Source: Pelagimonas varians (GTDB lineage Bacteria; Pseudomonadota; Alphaproteobacteria; Rhodobacterales; Rhodobacteraceae). Taken from it: a DNA stretch of 64,000 bases. Every line of letters begins with the position of its first letter. Within the stretch, counting starts at the first letter, position 1. Positions 9,411 through 18,162 of the stretch are shown in pieces. The notes below the pieces were generated by a model. The model ran no database searches, was not told the origin of the DNA, and saw nothing but the letters and a program-made list of their open reading frames with translations. The stretch is taken from contig NZ_QKMF01000010.1 in NCBI RefSeq assembly GCF_003208435.1, positions 107,324 to 171,323 of the forward strand, written 5' to 3'. Made by a program: the position numbers and the translations under genes.

Positions 9411-10400
9411 TTAAAAGATGTCTTTGAAGTCTGCGATGTTGCTGGCGTCATATACAAACGGATCGGCCATGGCGGCAGCGTTTGAATCATCCAGCGTGAT
9501 GGTGCCCATCCGGCCAATGGCGATTTCTGCGCCTGGTTCGGCTGTTGCGGCCTCGGTTGCCAGTTGATGGGCCAGCATTGTCGCCGAATACCCAAGGTCA
9601 ATCGGGTTCCAGATCGCAAAGGATTTGGATGCTCCGCTTTCGATTGCGCCGGCCATTTCAGACGGCAAACCCAATCCTGTGACATTGACTTTGCCGATGT
9701 TGCCAGCATCCGCAACGGCCTGCGCTGCGGCCACAATGCCAACAGACGTCGGGGCGATGATCGCGTCCAGATCAGGATGCGACTGCATCAGGCCGGTGGC
9801 TTCGCGATAGGATTTATCAGCCAGATCATCCCCGTAAACGGTCGAGACAACATTGATGCCCGGATAGTTGCCCAGCACCTTGGTCATCTCGTCGATCCAG
9901 ATGTTCTGGTTGGTCGATGTCGTGGTGGCAGAGAGCACAGCAACGTCGCCGCCATCAGGCAGATGATCCGCCGCCAACTTGACAATCATGTTGCCAATCA
10001 AAGCGTTCGAGGATGGGTTCAGGTGCGCCATGCGCCCGTCATCGGCAACGCCGGAGTCCCATGAAATCACGGTGATACCGCGCTGCATGGCTTTCTTCAA
10101 CGTCGGCACAAGGGCGTCGGTGTCGTTGGCCGAAATGGCAATGGCATCCACACGCTGGGCAATCAGAGAATTGATGACCTCGATCTGGCCTTCAGCGGTG
10201 GTGTCAACTGGACCTGTATAGATGATCTCAACGCCGCCCAGCTCTTCGGCGGCTTCTTCAGCGCCTTTCGCTGCGGCTTCAAAGAACCCGATCCCCAAGG
10301 CCTTAACGACCAGCGCGATGCGCATGTCCTCGGCAGATACGGGTCCGGCGAACAGTCCTGCGGCCACAGCCACGGATGTCATGAGTTTAGCAAATTTCAT
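9411..10400 (-). CDS. rhaS: RhaS, rhamnose-binding periplasmic protein
   Basis: 329 residues from the ATG at 10400, preceded by a strong GGGAGGAA ribosome-binding site. A Sec signal peptide (about residues 1-23, ending PVSAED) precedes a ribose-type type I periplasmic-binding domain. It captures L-rhamnose and hands it to RhaPQT. It lies between rhaR and rhaT; the roughly 96-base gap to rhaT may hold a processing site that keeps the binding protein more abundant, a pattern common in such operons (inference). Confidence 0.92.
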   Translation of the reverse strand: MKFAKLMTSVAVAAGLFAGPVSAEDMRIALVVKALGIGFFEAAAKGAEEAAEELGGVEIIYTGPVDTTAEGQIEVINSLIAQRVDAIAISANDTDALVPTLKKAMQRGITVISWDSGVADDGRMAHLNPSSNALIGNMIVKLAADHLPDGGDVAVLSATTTSTNQNIWIDEMTKVLGNYPGINVVSTVYGDDLADKSYREATGLMQSHPDLDAIIAPTSVGIVAAAQAVADAGNIGKVNVTGLGLPSEMAGAIESGASKSFAIWNPIDLGYSATMLAHQLATEAATAEPGAEIAIGRMGTITLDDSNAAAMADPFVYDASNIADFKDIF

Positions 10401-10455
10401 CGGGTTTCCTCCCTGGTTTCCCAAATTCACGGCTCGCCGGTCCATTTCTGGCCAA

Positions 10456-11256
10456 TTACGAAGCCGCCTCCTCCTTCACGGCACCAACCGGCACCACGAT
10501 CAATTTGATGTCTGCCGCTTCGACCATAGCGGCCGAACGGTCACTGATCCCGTCATCGGTGATCAGCACATCAATGTCTTTTAGCGGGCATAGAACGAGG
10601 CTTGATCGCGCTTCGAACTTACCTGAATCGACCAGCAAAACCAGTTCATCGGCCTGACCGATCAGCTTTTGCTCGGCCTGAATAATCAACGGATCCGCTT
10701 CCATAACGCCAAGCGGCCCTACGCCCTGCGCGCCCATAAACATGCGCCGCGCATAGAAGTTGCGGGTCACGTCATTATCAAACGGGGACAGCACGATATT
10801 TTGCTCGCGGTAGATAATACCGCCCGACATCAGCACGGTGTTCTTCGAATTCTTCAGCAAATGTTCTGCCGTTGGAAACGAGTTGGTAAACACCTGACAG
10901 CGCCGCGTCGCCAATGGATGCACCATTTGAAACGTCGTGGTGCCGCCATTGATAATGATCGGCTCGCCCTCTTCGCACATTTCAACCGCTTTGCGGGCAA
11001 TTGCTTGCTTTTGCGCGATGTTGATTGTCTCGTTCACAGCAAAGGGTCGCCCCGCCAATCCCGGCAATTGATTGGGATGCAAGGCCTCGGCCCCACCCCG
11101 TACCCGGCGTAGTTTCTTTGCTTGGTGTAATGCCGCCACATCCCTACGGATCGTGGCTTCAGACGCGCCAGTCAAGCTGCACAGGTCCAAAACCGTCACA
11201 ACCGGACGATCCTGTACTGCTGACAGAATGATATTATGGCGTTCCTTTTCGTGCAT
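10456..11256 (-). CDS. rhaR: RhaR, DeoR-family regulator of rhamnose genes
   Basis: 266 residues from the ATG at 11256, behind GGGAGGAA. It has an N-terminal DeoR helix-turn-helix (LCSLTGASEATIRRDVAAL, about 26-44) and a C-terminal phosphosugar-sensor domain. In the rhizobial rha locus the DeoR-type RhaR controls both the transport/kinase arm and the rhaDI arm. Here it is the first gene of the leftward operon, and the divergent intergenic region holds an inverted repeat likely to be its operator. Confidence 0.88.
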   Translation of the reverse strand: MHEKERHNIILSAVQDRPVVTVLDLCSLTGASEATIRRDVAALHQAKKLRRVRGGAEALHPNQLPGLAGRPFAVNETINIAQKQAIARKAVEMCEEGEPIIINGGTTTFQMVHPLATRRCQVFTNSFPTAEHLLKNSKNTVLMSGGIIYREQNIVLSPFDNDVTRNFYARRMFMGAQGVGPLGVMEADPLIIQAEQKLIGQADELVLLVDSGKFEARSSLVLCPLKDIDVLITDDGISDRSAAMVEAADIKLIVVPVGAVKEEAAS

Positions 11257-11301
11257 CGTTTCCTCCCGTTGACATTGAAGGTGCCGCAAGGAACCAATCA
11301 T

Positions 11302-11374
11302 TGTCAATCATAAAATGTCATTTTCTTTTCATTATCGATCACTGGTGATTGTTTTTGACGATTATTGATTGACA
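11302..11374. promoter_or_regulatory. Candidate RhaR operator pair between rhaR and rhaD
   Basis: TGTCAATCA at 11302-11310 and its exact reverse complement TGATTGACA at 11366-11374 flank an AT-rich stretch in the 187-base divergent promoter region. Partial extra copies (GGTGATTG, TTGACGATTATTG) lie between them. DeoR-family proteins often bind spaced repeats of this kind and loop the DNA. Regulator assignment is inferred from adjacency. Confidence 0.55.
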
Positions 11375-11443
11375 TTCCGTCGCAATCCAATCACCCTTTG
11401 ACCAAATCAGATTAGATTATCTGTGGATCGGGAGGAGATCACA

Positions 11444-13540
11444 ATGACCACCGAGGCAAAACTGCTAGCGTCGCTTTGGGATGACGCAAAAGCAGCCACA
11501 ATGAGCGAAGCCGACAAGCTGTTGTATCGCTCAAACCTGCTTGGTTCTGACAAACGCGTGACCAATTACGGCGGAGGGAACACCTCGGCCAAGGTTATCC
11601 AGCCTGACCCGTTGTCGGGCAGCGACGTTGAAGTGCTATGGGTCAAAGGTTCTGGCGGCGATGTCGGATCGATCAAAATGGACGGGTTTTCAACCCTTTA
11701 TATGGACAAGCTGCGGGCGCTTAAGGGCAAGTATCGTGGTCTGGAATTCGAAGATGAAATGGTGGGCTATCTGCCCCATTGCACATTCAACCTGAACCCG
11801 CGTGCTGCGTCCATCGACACGCCGCTACATGCCTATGTGCCCCGCGCGCATGTCGATCACATGCATCCCGATGCCATCATCGCCATTGCAGCCGCCAAAG
11901 ACAGCAAGGCCATGACAAAAGAGATTTTCGGTGATGACATCGGCTGGCTCCCTTGGAAAAAACCGGGTTACGAATTGGGGCTTTGGCTGGAAGATTTCTG
12001 CCTGAAAAACCCTGACGCCAAAGGGGTGGTTTTAGAATCGCACGGGCTTTTCACTTGGGATGATGATGCCAAAACCTGCTACGAGCTGACGCTTGAAATC
12101 ATCAACAAAGCCATCGCCTATTTCGATGAAAAAACTGCCAATATTCCGGCATTTGGCGGAGCAATCCATCAAAGCCTGCCATCAGACGAGCGCCGCGCCA
12201 TTGCCGCCCGCCTGATGCCGGCGATTCGCGGCTTTGTGTCCGGCCAGCAGCACATGGTTGGCAATTTTGTCGACACAGATACGGTGCTGGACTTTGTGAA
12301 CGCCGCGCAAATGCGCGATCTCGCTGCGCTTGGCACCTCTTGCCCCGATCATTTTCTACGCACCAAAATTTGCCCGCTAGTTGTCGATTTTGACCCGGCA
12401 CAAGGCAATATCGATGCCGTTCTGGAAGGGCTCGAAGCGCAGGTCGCTGAGTACCGCAAGGGATACGAGGCCTATTACGACCGCTGCAAACATGCCGATA
12501 GCCCCGCCTTGCGCGACCCGAACGCCGTCGTCTATCTGATCCCCGGCGTCGGTATGATCACCTTTGCCAAGGATCGGGCCACTGCGCGGATTTCTGGCGA
12601 GTTCTACGTCAATGCAATCAATGTCATGCGCGGCGCATCCGCCGTTTCTGAATACTGTGGATTGCCTGAACAAGAAGCCTTTGACATCGAATACTGGCTG
12701 CTTGAAGAAGCCAAATTGCAACGCATGCCCAAGCCCAAAACCCTTGCCGGTCGCGTGGCATTGGTCACCGGCGGCGCAGGTGGAATCGGATCGGCCACAG
12801 CCGAACGCTATCTAACCGAAGGGGCCTGTGTGATGCTGGCCGACATCAACGAAGACGCGCTTAAGTCAACCGCCGAAAACCTGATGTCACGCTACGGCAG
12901 CGATGCTGTGCGCACAGTTGTCATGAATGTGACCGACGAAGACGCGGTGGCAGCGGCCTATGCGCATACTGCTGTTGAATTTGGCGGTGTCGATATTTTG
13001 GTCTCAAACGCAGGCATCGCTTCCTCGGCTCCGATCGAGGAAACGACACTGGCGCTTTGGAACAAGAACATGGATATCTTGTCGACCGGGTATTTCCTTG
13101 TCTCACGCGAAGCGTTCAAAATGATGCGTGTGCAAAACATGGGTGGCTCTGTGGTTTTTGTGGCCTCAAAAAACGGTCTGGCCGCATCGCCCAATGCAGC
13201 GGCTTATTGCACTGCCAAAGCGTCTGAAATCCATCTTGCGCGTTGCCTCGCGCTTGAAGGGGCCGAAGCGGGCATTCGTGTCAACGTGGTGAACCCCGAT
13301 GCGGTTTTGCGTGGGTCCAAAATTTGGGAAGGCGACTGGCTTGATCAGCGCGCAGGCACATATGGCACCGACAAAGACGGGCTTGAGGAAATGTATCGTC
13401 AGCGGTCCATGCTCAAACGGTCGGTATTGCCCGAAGATATCGCCGAAGCTGCCTATTTCTTTGCTTCCGATAAATCGGCAAAATCGACAGGCAACATCGT
13501 GAATGTCGATGCCGGAAATGTGCAAGCCTTTACGCGCTAA
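11444..13540 (+). CDS. rhaD: RhaD, bifunctional rhamnulose-1-phosphate aldolase / lactaldehyde dehydrogenase-type SDR
   Basis: 698 residues from the ATG at 11444, behind GGGAGGAG. The N-terminal half (about 1-400) is a class II aldolase domain with the metal-binding HVDHMHPDA cluster and an NYGGGNTSAK phosphate site. The C-terminal part (about 430-698) is a short-chain dehydrogenase with TGGAGGIGSAT for NAD binding and YCTAKAS as the catalytic Tyr/Lys pair. The aldolase cleaves rhamnulose-1-phosphate to DHAP and lactaldehyde; the fused dehydrogenase is thought to act on lactaldehyde. It heads the rightward rhaDI operon. Confidence 0.93.
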   Translation: MTTEAKLLASLWDDAKAATMSEADKLLYRSNLLGSDKRVTNYGGGNTSAKVIQPDPLSGSDVEVLWVKGSGGDVGSIKMDGFSTLYMDKLRALKGKYRGLEFEDEMVGYLPHCTFNLNPRAASIDTPLHAYVPRAHVDHMHPDAIIAIAAAKDSKAMTKEIFGDDIGWLPWKKPGYELGLWLEDFCLKNPDAKGVVLESHGLFTWDDDAKTCYELTLEIINKAIAYFDEKTANIPAFGGAIHQSLPSDERRAIAARLMPAIRGFVSGQQHMVGNFVDTDTVLDFVNAAQMRDLAALGTSCPDHFLRTKICPLVVDFDPAQGNIDAVLEGLEAQVAEYRKGYEAYYDRCKHADSPALRDPNAVVYLIPGVGMITFAKDRATARISGEFYVNAINVMRGASAVSEYCGLPEQEAFDIEYWLLEEAKLQRMPKPKTLAGRVALVTGGAGGIGSATAERYLTEGACVMLADINEDALKSTAENLMSRYGSDAVRTVVMNVTDEDAVAAAYAHTAVEFGGVDILVSNAGIASSAPIEETTLALWNKNMDILSTGYFLVSREAFKMMRVQNMGGSVVFVASKNGLAASPNAAAYCTAKASEIHLARCLALEGAEAGIRVNVVNPDAVLRGSKIWEGDWLDQRAGTYGTDKDGLEEMYRQRSMLKRSVLPEDIAEAAYFFASDKSAKSTGNIVNVDAGNVQAFTR

Positions 13541-13597
13541 GATCAACGCCGCGCCCTGCCCTTCGCGGCATTGCGCGGCACCCTGAGGGAGGGGACC

Positions 13598-14872
13598 ATG
13601 ATAGATAAGACAGTGATCGAAGCGCAAAACGCGATGCGCACACCCGATTTGGACCGTGATTTCGACTATCTAGGCGAAAAGCTGGATCGGCGCGGCATCG
13701 ACATCAATCAGATGGTTGATCGTGCCAAAGAGTTTGGCCTCGCGGTTCCGTCCTGGGGCACTGGAACCGGGGGCACCCGTTTTGCCCGCTTTCCCGGACC
13801 GGGCGAGCCTGCAACCATCTTTGACAAGCTCGATGATTGCGGTGTGATCCACAGCCTGACACAGGCTGCACCAACCGTTTCCTTGCATATCCCGTGGGAC
13901 AAAGCCGACCCGCAGGATTTAACCGCAAAGGCCCACCAGCACGGGTTGGCCTTTGATGCGATGAATTCGAACAGCTTTCAGGATCAGCCAGATCAAATCC
14001 ATTCCTACAAGTTTGGATCACTGACTCACACAGATGCCGCGACCCGTGCGCAGGCTGTGGAACACAATCTGGAATGCATCGAAATAGGCCAAAAAATCGG
14101 GTCCAAGGCGTTGACGGTCTGGATCGGGGACGGCGCGAATTTCCCCGGTCAAACCCACATGGGACGACAGTTCGAGCGGTATTTGTCTTCGATGAAAGAG
14201 ATCTACAAAGGGTTGCCCGACAATTGGCGCTTGTTCTCGGAGCACAAGATCTATGAACCAGCGTTTTACTCCACGGTAGTTCAGGACTGGGGCACGTCAC
14301 TGCTGACGGCGCAGGAACTGGGTGACAAGGCGATGTGTCTTGTCGATTTGGGCCACCATGCCCCGAATGTGAATATCGAAATGATTGTGTCGCGGTTGAT
14401 CCATGCCGGAAAACTGGGCGGATTTCATTTCAACGACAGCAAATATGGCGATGACGATCTCGATAGTGGAACCATTGACCCCTACCGCCTGTTTCTCGTT
14501 TGGAACGAATTGGTTGATGCGGAAAACACACCCGGTCTAGATCTGGCCCATATGATTGACCAATCGCACAATGTGACTGATCCAATCGAAAGCTTGATGA
14601 TTTCAACTATGGAAATTCAGCGGGCCTATATTCAAGCCGCCTTGGTCGATCGCGAGGCGCTTGCCGGATATCAAGCTGACAACGATGCCTTGATGGCTTC
14701 GGCGACATTGCGCGCTGGATTCCGTACCGATGTCGACGCGATACTAGGGAGAGCCCGCCTATCGTCTGGCGGTGCCATCGATCCGGTCATGACCTTTCGC
14801 GCATCCGGCTATCGCGCCAAGGTGTCTGATGAACGCCCGATCGCAAACGGTGCAGGCGGCGGAATCGTTTAA
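13598..14872 (+). CDS. rhaI: RhaI, L-rhamnose isomerase
   Basis: 424 residues from the ATG at 13598, with GAGGGAGGGG just upstream; a longer open frame begins at 13571. It is a TIM-barrel isomerase with metal-binding acidic and His residues visible in LVDLGHHAPN and GGFHFNDSKYGDDDLDSG. It is of the type found in rhizobia (RhaI) rather than E. coli RhaA. It converts L-rhamnose to L-rhamnulose for the kinase and aldolase. It follows rhaD by 57 bases and is closed by a strong hairpin. Confidence 0.93.
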   Translation: MIDKTVIEAQNAMRTPDLDRDFDYLGEKLDRRGIDINQMVDRAKEFGLAVPSWGTGTGGTRFARFPGPGEPATIFDKLDDCGVIHSLTQAAPTVSLHIPWDKADPQDLTAKAHQHGLAFDAMNSNSFQDQPDQIHSYKFGSLTHTDAATRAQAVEHNLECIEIGQKIGSKALTVWIGDGANFPGQTHMGRQFERYLSSMKEIYKGLPDNWRLFSEHKIYEPAFYSTVVQDWGTSLLTAQELGDKAMCLVDLGHHAPNVNIEMIVSRLIHAGKLGGFHFNDSKYGDDDLDSGTIDPYRLFLVWNELVDAENTPGLDLAHMIDQSHNVTDPIESLMISTMEIQRAYIQAALVDREALAGYQADNDALMASATLRAGFRTDVDAILGRARLSSGGAIDPVMTFRASGYRAKVSDERPIANGAGGGIV

Positions 14873-14885
14873 CCCTGCCTGAAAG

Positions 14886-14932
14886 CCCCTCAACGTCCGC
14901 AGATATGTACTGAATCTACGGACGTTGAGGGG
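14886..14932. terminator. Strong hairpin after rhaI
   Basis: A perfect 14-bp stem (CCCCTCAACGTCCG 14886-14899, CGGACGTTGAGGGG 14919-14932) with a 19-base loop that can pair further after one mismatch. It lies between the convergent stops of rhaI and the 15.0-kb gene. No T-tract follows, so it may act in both directions or as an mRNA end protector. Confidence 0.65.
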
Positions 14933-15001
14933 GCATACGGGTTTAGCGCACACGCCCCCTGCCCTGGAATGAGCAACGACAGCGCACTTGGCTGCGTGTT
15001 C

Positions 15002-16075
15002 CTAGCGTTTCGCTTCGGCGTCATGGGCATATGCAACGTATTGCGCCACGTCCTGCCTGTCCTGCGTGCCCAGCACGGTCCCTTCTGCGAGCAATGTCTG
15101 CAACACAGGTTGAAGCGACCAGTTTGCCCGTGCGCCAAACTGGCGCGCCGCAGCCCCTGCAAGCCGCGGCTCAAGCCAAAGCGTGCTGTTGATTGCCTGT
15201 AAGACAGAGGATTCCAAGGCGCTGTCATCTGTTGCGCCATGTAATGCCATCGCTTCGATCAGCAACTCGCGCGCCAGCAGCGAAACCTCGGGGTTGGTCA
15301 GGTATCGGGATGCGATTAACCCGACCGCTTCGGGACCAACAAGTTCGATCATTGCAGTGGCATAGGCCCCTAGAAAAACACCTTCGTATTCGACGTTGCT
15401 ATCAACACCTGCTTCCAATCGCTTGCGCAATTGAGCATCGTCGCTCAGACCAAGCAGTAAGATGCGTATCGCCCTGAATTCAGACTCATTGAACGCATTG
15501 AACTGGCTCATCAAGCGGACAGGATCAATCGCAAGGTCGAGGCTGCGCAGAACCCCATAATCTGCCTGATCCAATTCTCGCAGCGCTATCTTGTGGATAC
15601 GTTCATCAGGATGCGCCAGAAGCGTCGCAAAAAAGCGGACCCGATCAAGGGTGTCTCCGCTTTCCCAAACGGGCAATTTGGCCATGATGGCCATCAGAAC
15701 CGGGGCCAGTGCGGCATCGACATATGCAAGGCGCTGCCATGGGCCATAGGCCCCGTCCCGGGCAAACAAGACTGCTGAATTGGCATCAATCGCAAAGCGG
15801 TGGCGAGTGGTTGAATCGACCAGAAAAGGCAGCTCGGGCGAGCCAAGATTGCCCTCCAACGCTTCGTAGGCCTCATACCGAAAAGGATTATTCGACGCGT
15901 TGCGCGCAAGCACGATTTCGTCGCTTGCAAGGAGCCGGTCAACCAATGTCGGTTGCGGCGTGTAATTGTGAAATCCGCAAGCATTGGCTGAGGAAGCGAG
16001 CATCAGGCCGACAGCCACTATCACCGAAATTACAGCTCTGACCATTGTGGAACTATATGTAAAAATTAGCGGCAT
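15002..16075 (-). CDS. Secreted protein of unknown function, helical-repeat like
   Basis: 357 residues, or 347 from the inner ATG at 16045 (MVRAVISVIVAVGL), which gives a cleaner signal peptide ending SSANA before a lone Cys. The remainder is Leu/Ala-rich and looks like alternating helices of the HEAT type (for example ERIHKIALRELDQADYG and EVSLLARELLIEAM), but no family is firmly recognised. It lies downstream of and on the same strand as the DUF3299/permease/ATPase group, 112 bases after it, so it may be a periplasmic partner of that transporter. Confidence 0.6.
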   Translation of the reverse strand: MPLIFTYSSTMVRAVISVIVAVGLMLASSANACGFHNYTPQPTLVDRLLASDEIVLARNASNNPFRYEAYEALEGNLGSPELPFLVDSTTRHRFAIDANSAVLFARDGAYGPWQRLAYVDAALAPVLMAIMAKLPVWESGDTLDRVRFFATLLAHPDERIHKIALRELDQADYGVLRSLDLAIDPVRLMSQFNAFNESEFRAIRILLLGLSDDAQLRKRLEAGVDSNVEYEGVFLGAYATAMIELVGPEAVGLIASRYLTNPEVSLLARELLIEAMALHGATDDSALESSVLQAINSTLWLEPRLAGAAARQFGARANWSLQPVLQTLLAEGTVLGTQDRQDVAQYVAYAHDAEAKR

Positions 16076-16187
16076 ATGATCTCGGACATTCTCGATTCAA
16101 GTCTATGTGGTTTGTCAGTCCGTGGCCCAAAATGACACTCTCAAATAGTGGACTGAGCGGGCCTTGTTTACCGGGTGGTCAAGACCC

Positions 16188-16835
16188 CTACTGGAAGATA
16201 TCTACGGACATTGCATCGACGAAATAAGTTGTTTCAACCTCGGCCTGCCCATCCACCAGATGAAGCGAATTCGAACGGTTTTGAGCTGTCAGCGCACCGC
16301 TGATCCAGACAGGATTGAAAAGCCCGTCCACTTTGAAACCTTTTTCATACCGAACGAGTACCATTTGATTTGCAGGGGGTGGCGGTGTGTGAATACAGGC
16401 CCCGACGGTCGGAACCAGCAAAAACTCAACCGCCCTTTGATCCACCATTTCCAAAGGCAACAGGTATCCGGGCAACCGCACGACCTTGCCTAACAGATCG
16501 ACGTTCGGCTCTGTTGCGGCCAGCTTGCGCTGGTTCATGACGATGCCACGTTGTTCGAACAATTGGTCGGGGTCCAACCCTTGCGACACAAGGTCTTCAC
16601 GAATTTCCAAAGCTTTGGCACCTGTAGCAGTACTCGGATCAGGTGTTTGCGTCTTTTCTATGCGGAACAGCTCGGCAAGATCACGAATCTGCGTATATTC
16701 CAGTTCCAAAAAGGGGTCGTGATAGGGGCGCGGTTCTGGCAGCAATTCATCCCAGGTGATGTTTTGCGTCTCAAACGCGGCGGCAGGTTGCGCAAAGGCA
16801 AGCGCAACAGCGACGGCAAAGCCCAGTATTTTCAC
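16188..16835 (-). CDS. DUF3299-family periplasmic protein
   Basis: 215 residues with a signal peptide (about 1-20, ending PAAAFE). The DUF3299 core is clear: ITWDELLP near the N-terminus, then VRLPGYLLPLE and LLVPTVGACIHTPPPPANQMV (about 130-170). The single Cys and the His of GACIHTPPP are conserved in the family and look like a metal site. DUF3299 genes often sit beside MacB/LolCDE-like ABC genes, as here; in Vibrio a comparable set is linked to zinc acquisition (ZrgABCDE). Function in this organism is inferred. Confidence 0.8.
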   Translation of the reverse strand: MKILGFAVAVALAFAQPAAAFETQNITWDELLPEPRPYHDPFLELEYTQIRDLAELFRIEKTQTPDPSTATGAKALEIREDLVSQGLDPDQLFEQRGIVMNQRKLAATEPNVDLLGKVVRLPGYLLPLEMVDQRAVEFLLVPTVGACIHTPPPPANQMVLVRYEKGFKVDGLFNPVWISGALTAQNRSNSLHLVDGQAEVETTYFVDAMSVDIFQ

Positions 16836-16851
16836 GATCCCCCCTTACGCG

Positions 16852-18162
16852 TCATAGACGCATTGATAACCCGTCAGCCAAAGTCATGCGGTACACCCGA
16901 AATGCGGGAATAGCGCTCGCAATAAGACCAGAACAGAAAACAAGCGCAATGAGAAGCGTTTCCCGAGCAGTCGGCAGACCTACGCCAACCCGAAGCCCGA
17001 AATTTGACGCCAAAACCGGATTGGCCACAATCGTGACCACGGTCAGAACAAGGTAGCCAAGAACAATGCCGGCCAGCAGCAACAGCACCGCCTCAAAAAC
17101 GATCAGCGAAAAGATATGGCGTGGCGTTGCGCCAACTGACCGCAAAATGGCAAATTCACGTCGCCGCGCATCAAGCGCCGCGGTCAGCATCACAACCATG
17201 CCAATGACGCCCGCCAGCGCCACAGCCCCCGCCATCAGCCGCAGTGCGGTTTCGGCGGTGCCGGTGATCGACCAAAGCTGAAGCAGCGCAACATTCGGCA
17301 GGACCGCCGTCAGCGCATCATCCCGATAATTGGCCAGTTGGCGCTGCACTGAAAGCACTGCGGATTTATCTGTGAGACCGGCAAAAACAGCATTGATTTT
17401 CCCGGGTTCGTGGCCATGCTCGTCATGCTCGTCATGCTCGTCATGCTCGTCATGCTCGTCATGCTCATCATGAGGCATTCGAGCACTGTCATCTTCCCGC
17501 AAGAAAGGGTCAGCACCTATTGCTGCCGGAACCTCGTGCAATGCGTCAAAGCCTTCCAGCGACACGATGACCATACGATCAACCGCAGTTCCTGTGGCAG
17601 CCAAGACGCCGCTGATTGTGAACGGAGCTTCGTCATGAACATCAAACGAAACACTGCCAGACCCATGAGAATTCACAATTTCTGTCCCGACGGCATAGTC
17701 GAACGCCTGCGCGACATCAGCCCCAACCACTGCGCCCGCCGGATCGTCAAATCCATGCCCCTGTTCAAAGATCAAAGGCTGGCCCCCGCTGTGGCGAAAA
17801 CGATCGAAATAGGCCGTTGAGGTGCCGATCACCGGATACCCGCGATGCGAGTCGCCCATCATAAGCGGGACGGTCCAATCAATCCCCGGCATGTCTTCCA
17901 CCATCTCGTAGCTTTCCCACGAAATACCCGCTCCGGTTGAGCCGACGCCAAAAACAGTGGCCATCAGGATTTGCACATCATTGCCGCGCGCGGCCACGAT
18001 CAAATCCACGCCGGAAACCGAATTGGCAAAACCTGCGCGCGCCTCTGTTCGCAGGCGTTCAACCCCGAGGATCAACGCGACGCTTAGGGCAATGCTCAAG
18101 ACCGTTAGCCCCGCGACAAACCGGCGATTGAGAAGACTCTTCAAGCAAAGATCCAGCATCAC
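16852..18162 (-). CDS. MacB/FtsX-type ABC permease with a histidine-rich (DEH)x6 loop
   Basis: 436 residues: one N-terminal transmembrane helix (about 15-35), a large periplasmic domain, then three C-terminal helices (about 305-425) with the FtsX motif REFAILRSVGATPRHIF. Residues 232-249 are six exact Asp-Glu-His repeats followed by GHE, a likely metal-binding loop on the periplasmic side. It overlaps the ATPase stop by four bases, so the two form one exporter or mechanotransmission complex. With DUF3299 next door, a role in zinc or another divalent metal is the best guess. Confidence 0.85.
   Translation of the reverse strand: MMLDLCLKSLLNRRFVAGLTVLSIALSVALILGVERLRTEARAGFANSVSGVDLIVAARGNDVQILMATVFGVGSTGAGISWESYEMVEDMPGIDWTVPLMMGDSHRGYPVIGTSTAYFDRFRHSGGQPLIFEQGHGFDDPAGAVVGADVAQAFDYAVGTEIVNSHGSGSVSFDVHDEAPFTISGVLAATGTAVDRMVIVSLEGFDALHEVPAAIGADPFLREDDSARMPHDEHDEHDEHDEHDEHDEHGHEPGKINAVFAGLTDKSAVLSVQRQLANYRDDALTAVLPNVALLQLWSITGTAETALRLMAGAVALAGVIGMVVMLTAALDARRREFAILRSVGATPRHIFSLIVFEAVLLLLAGIVLGYLVLTVVTIVANPVLASNFGLRVGVGLPTARETLLIALVFCSGLIASAIPAFRVYRMTLADGLSMRL
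17416..17469 (-). repeat. Six tandem 9-bp repeats encoding Asp-Glu-His
   Basis: The plus-strand unit ATGCTCGTC occurs five times exactly (17416-17460), followed by one copy with a single change (ATGCTCATC). Read on the minus strand it encodes (DEH)x6 inside the ABC permease. Near-identical nucleotide units point to recent expansion by slippage and possible length variation between strains. Confidence 0.95.
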
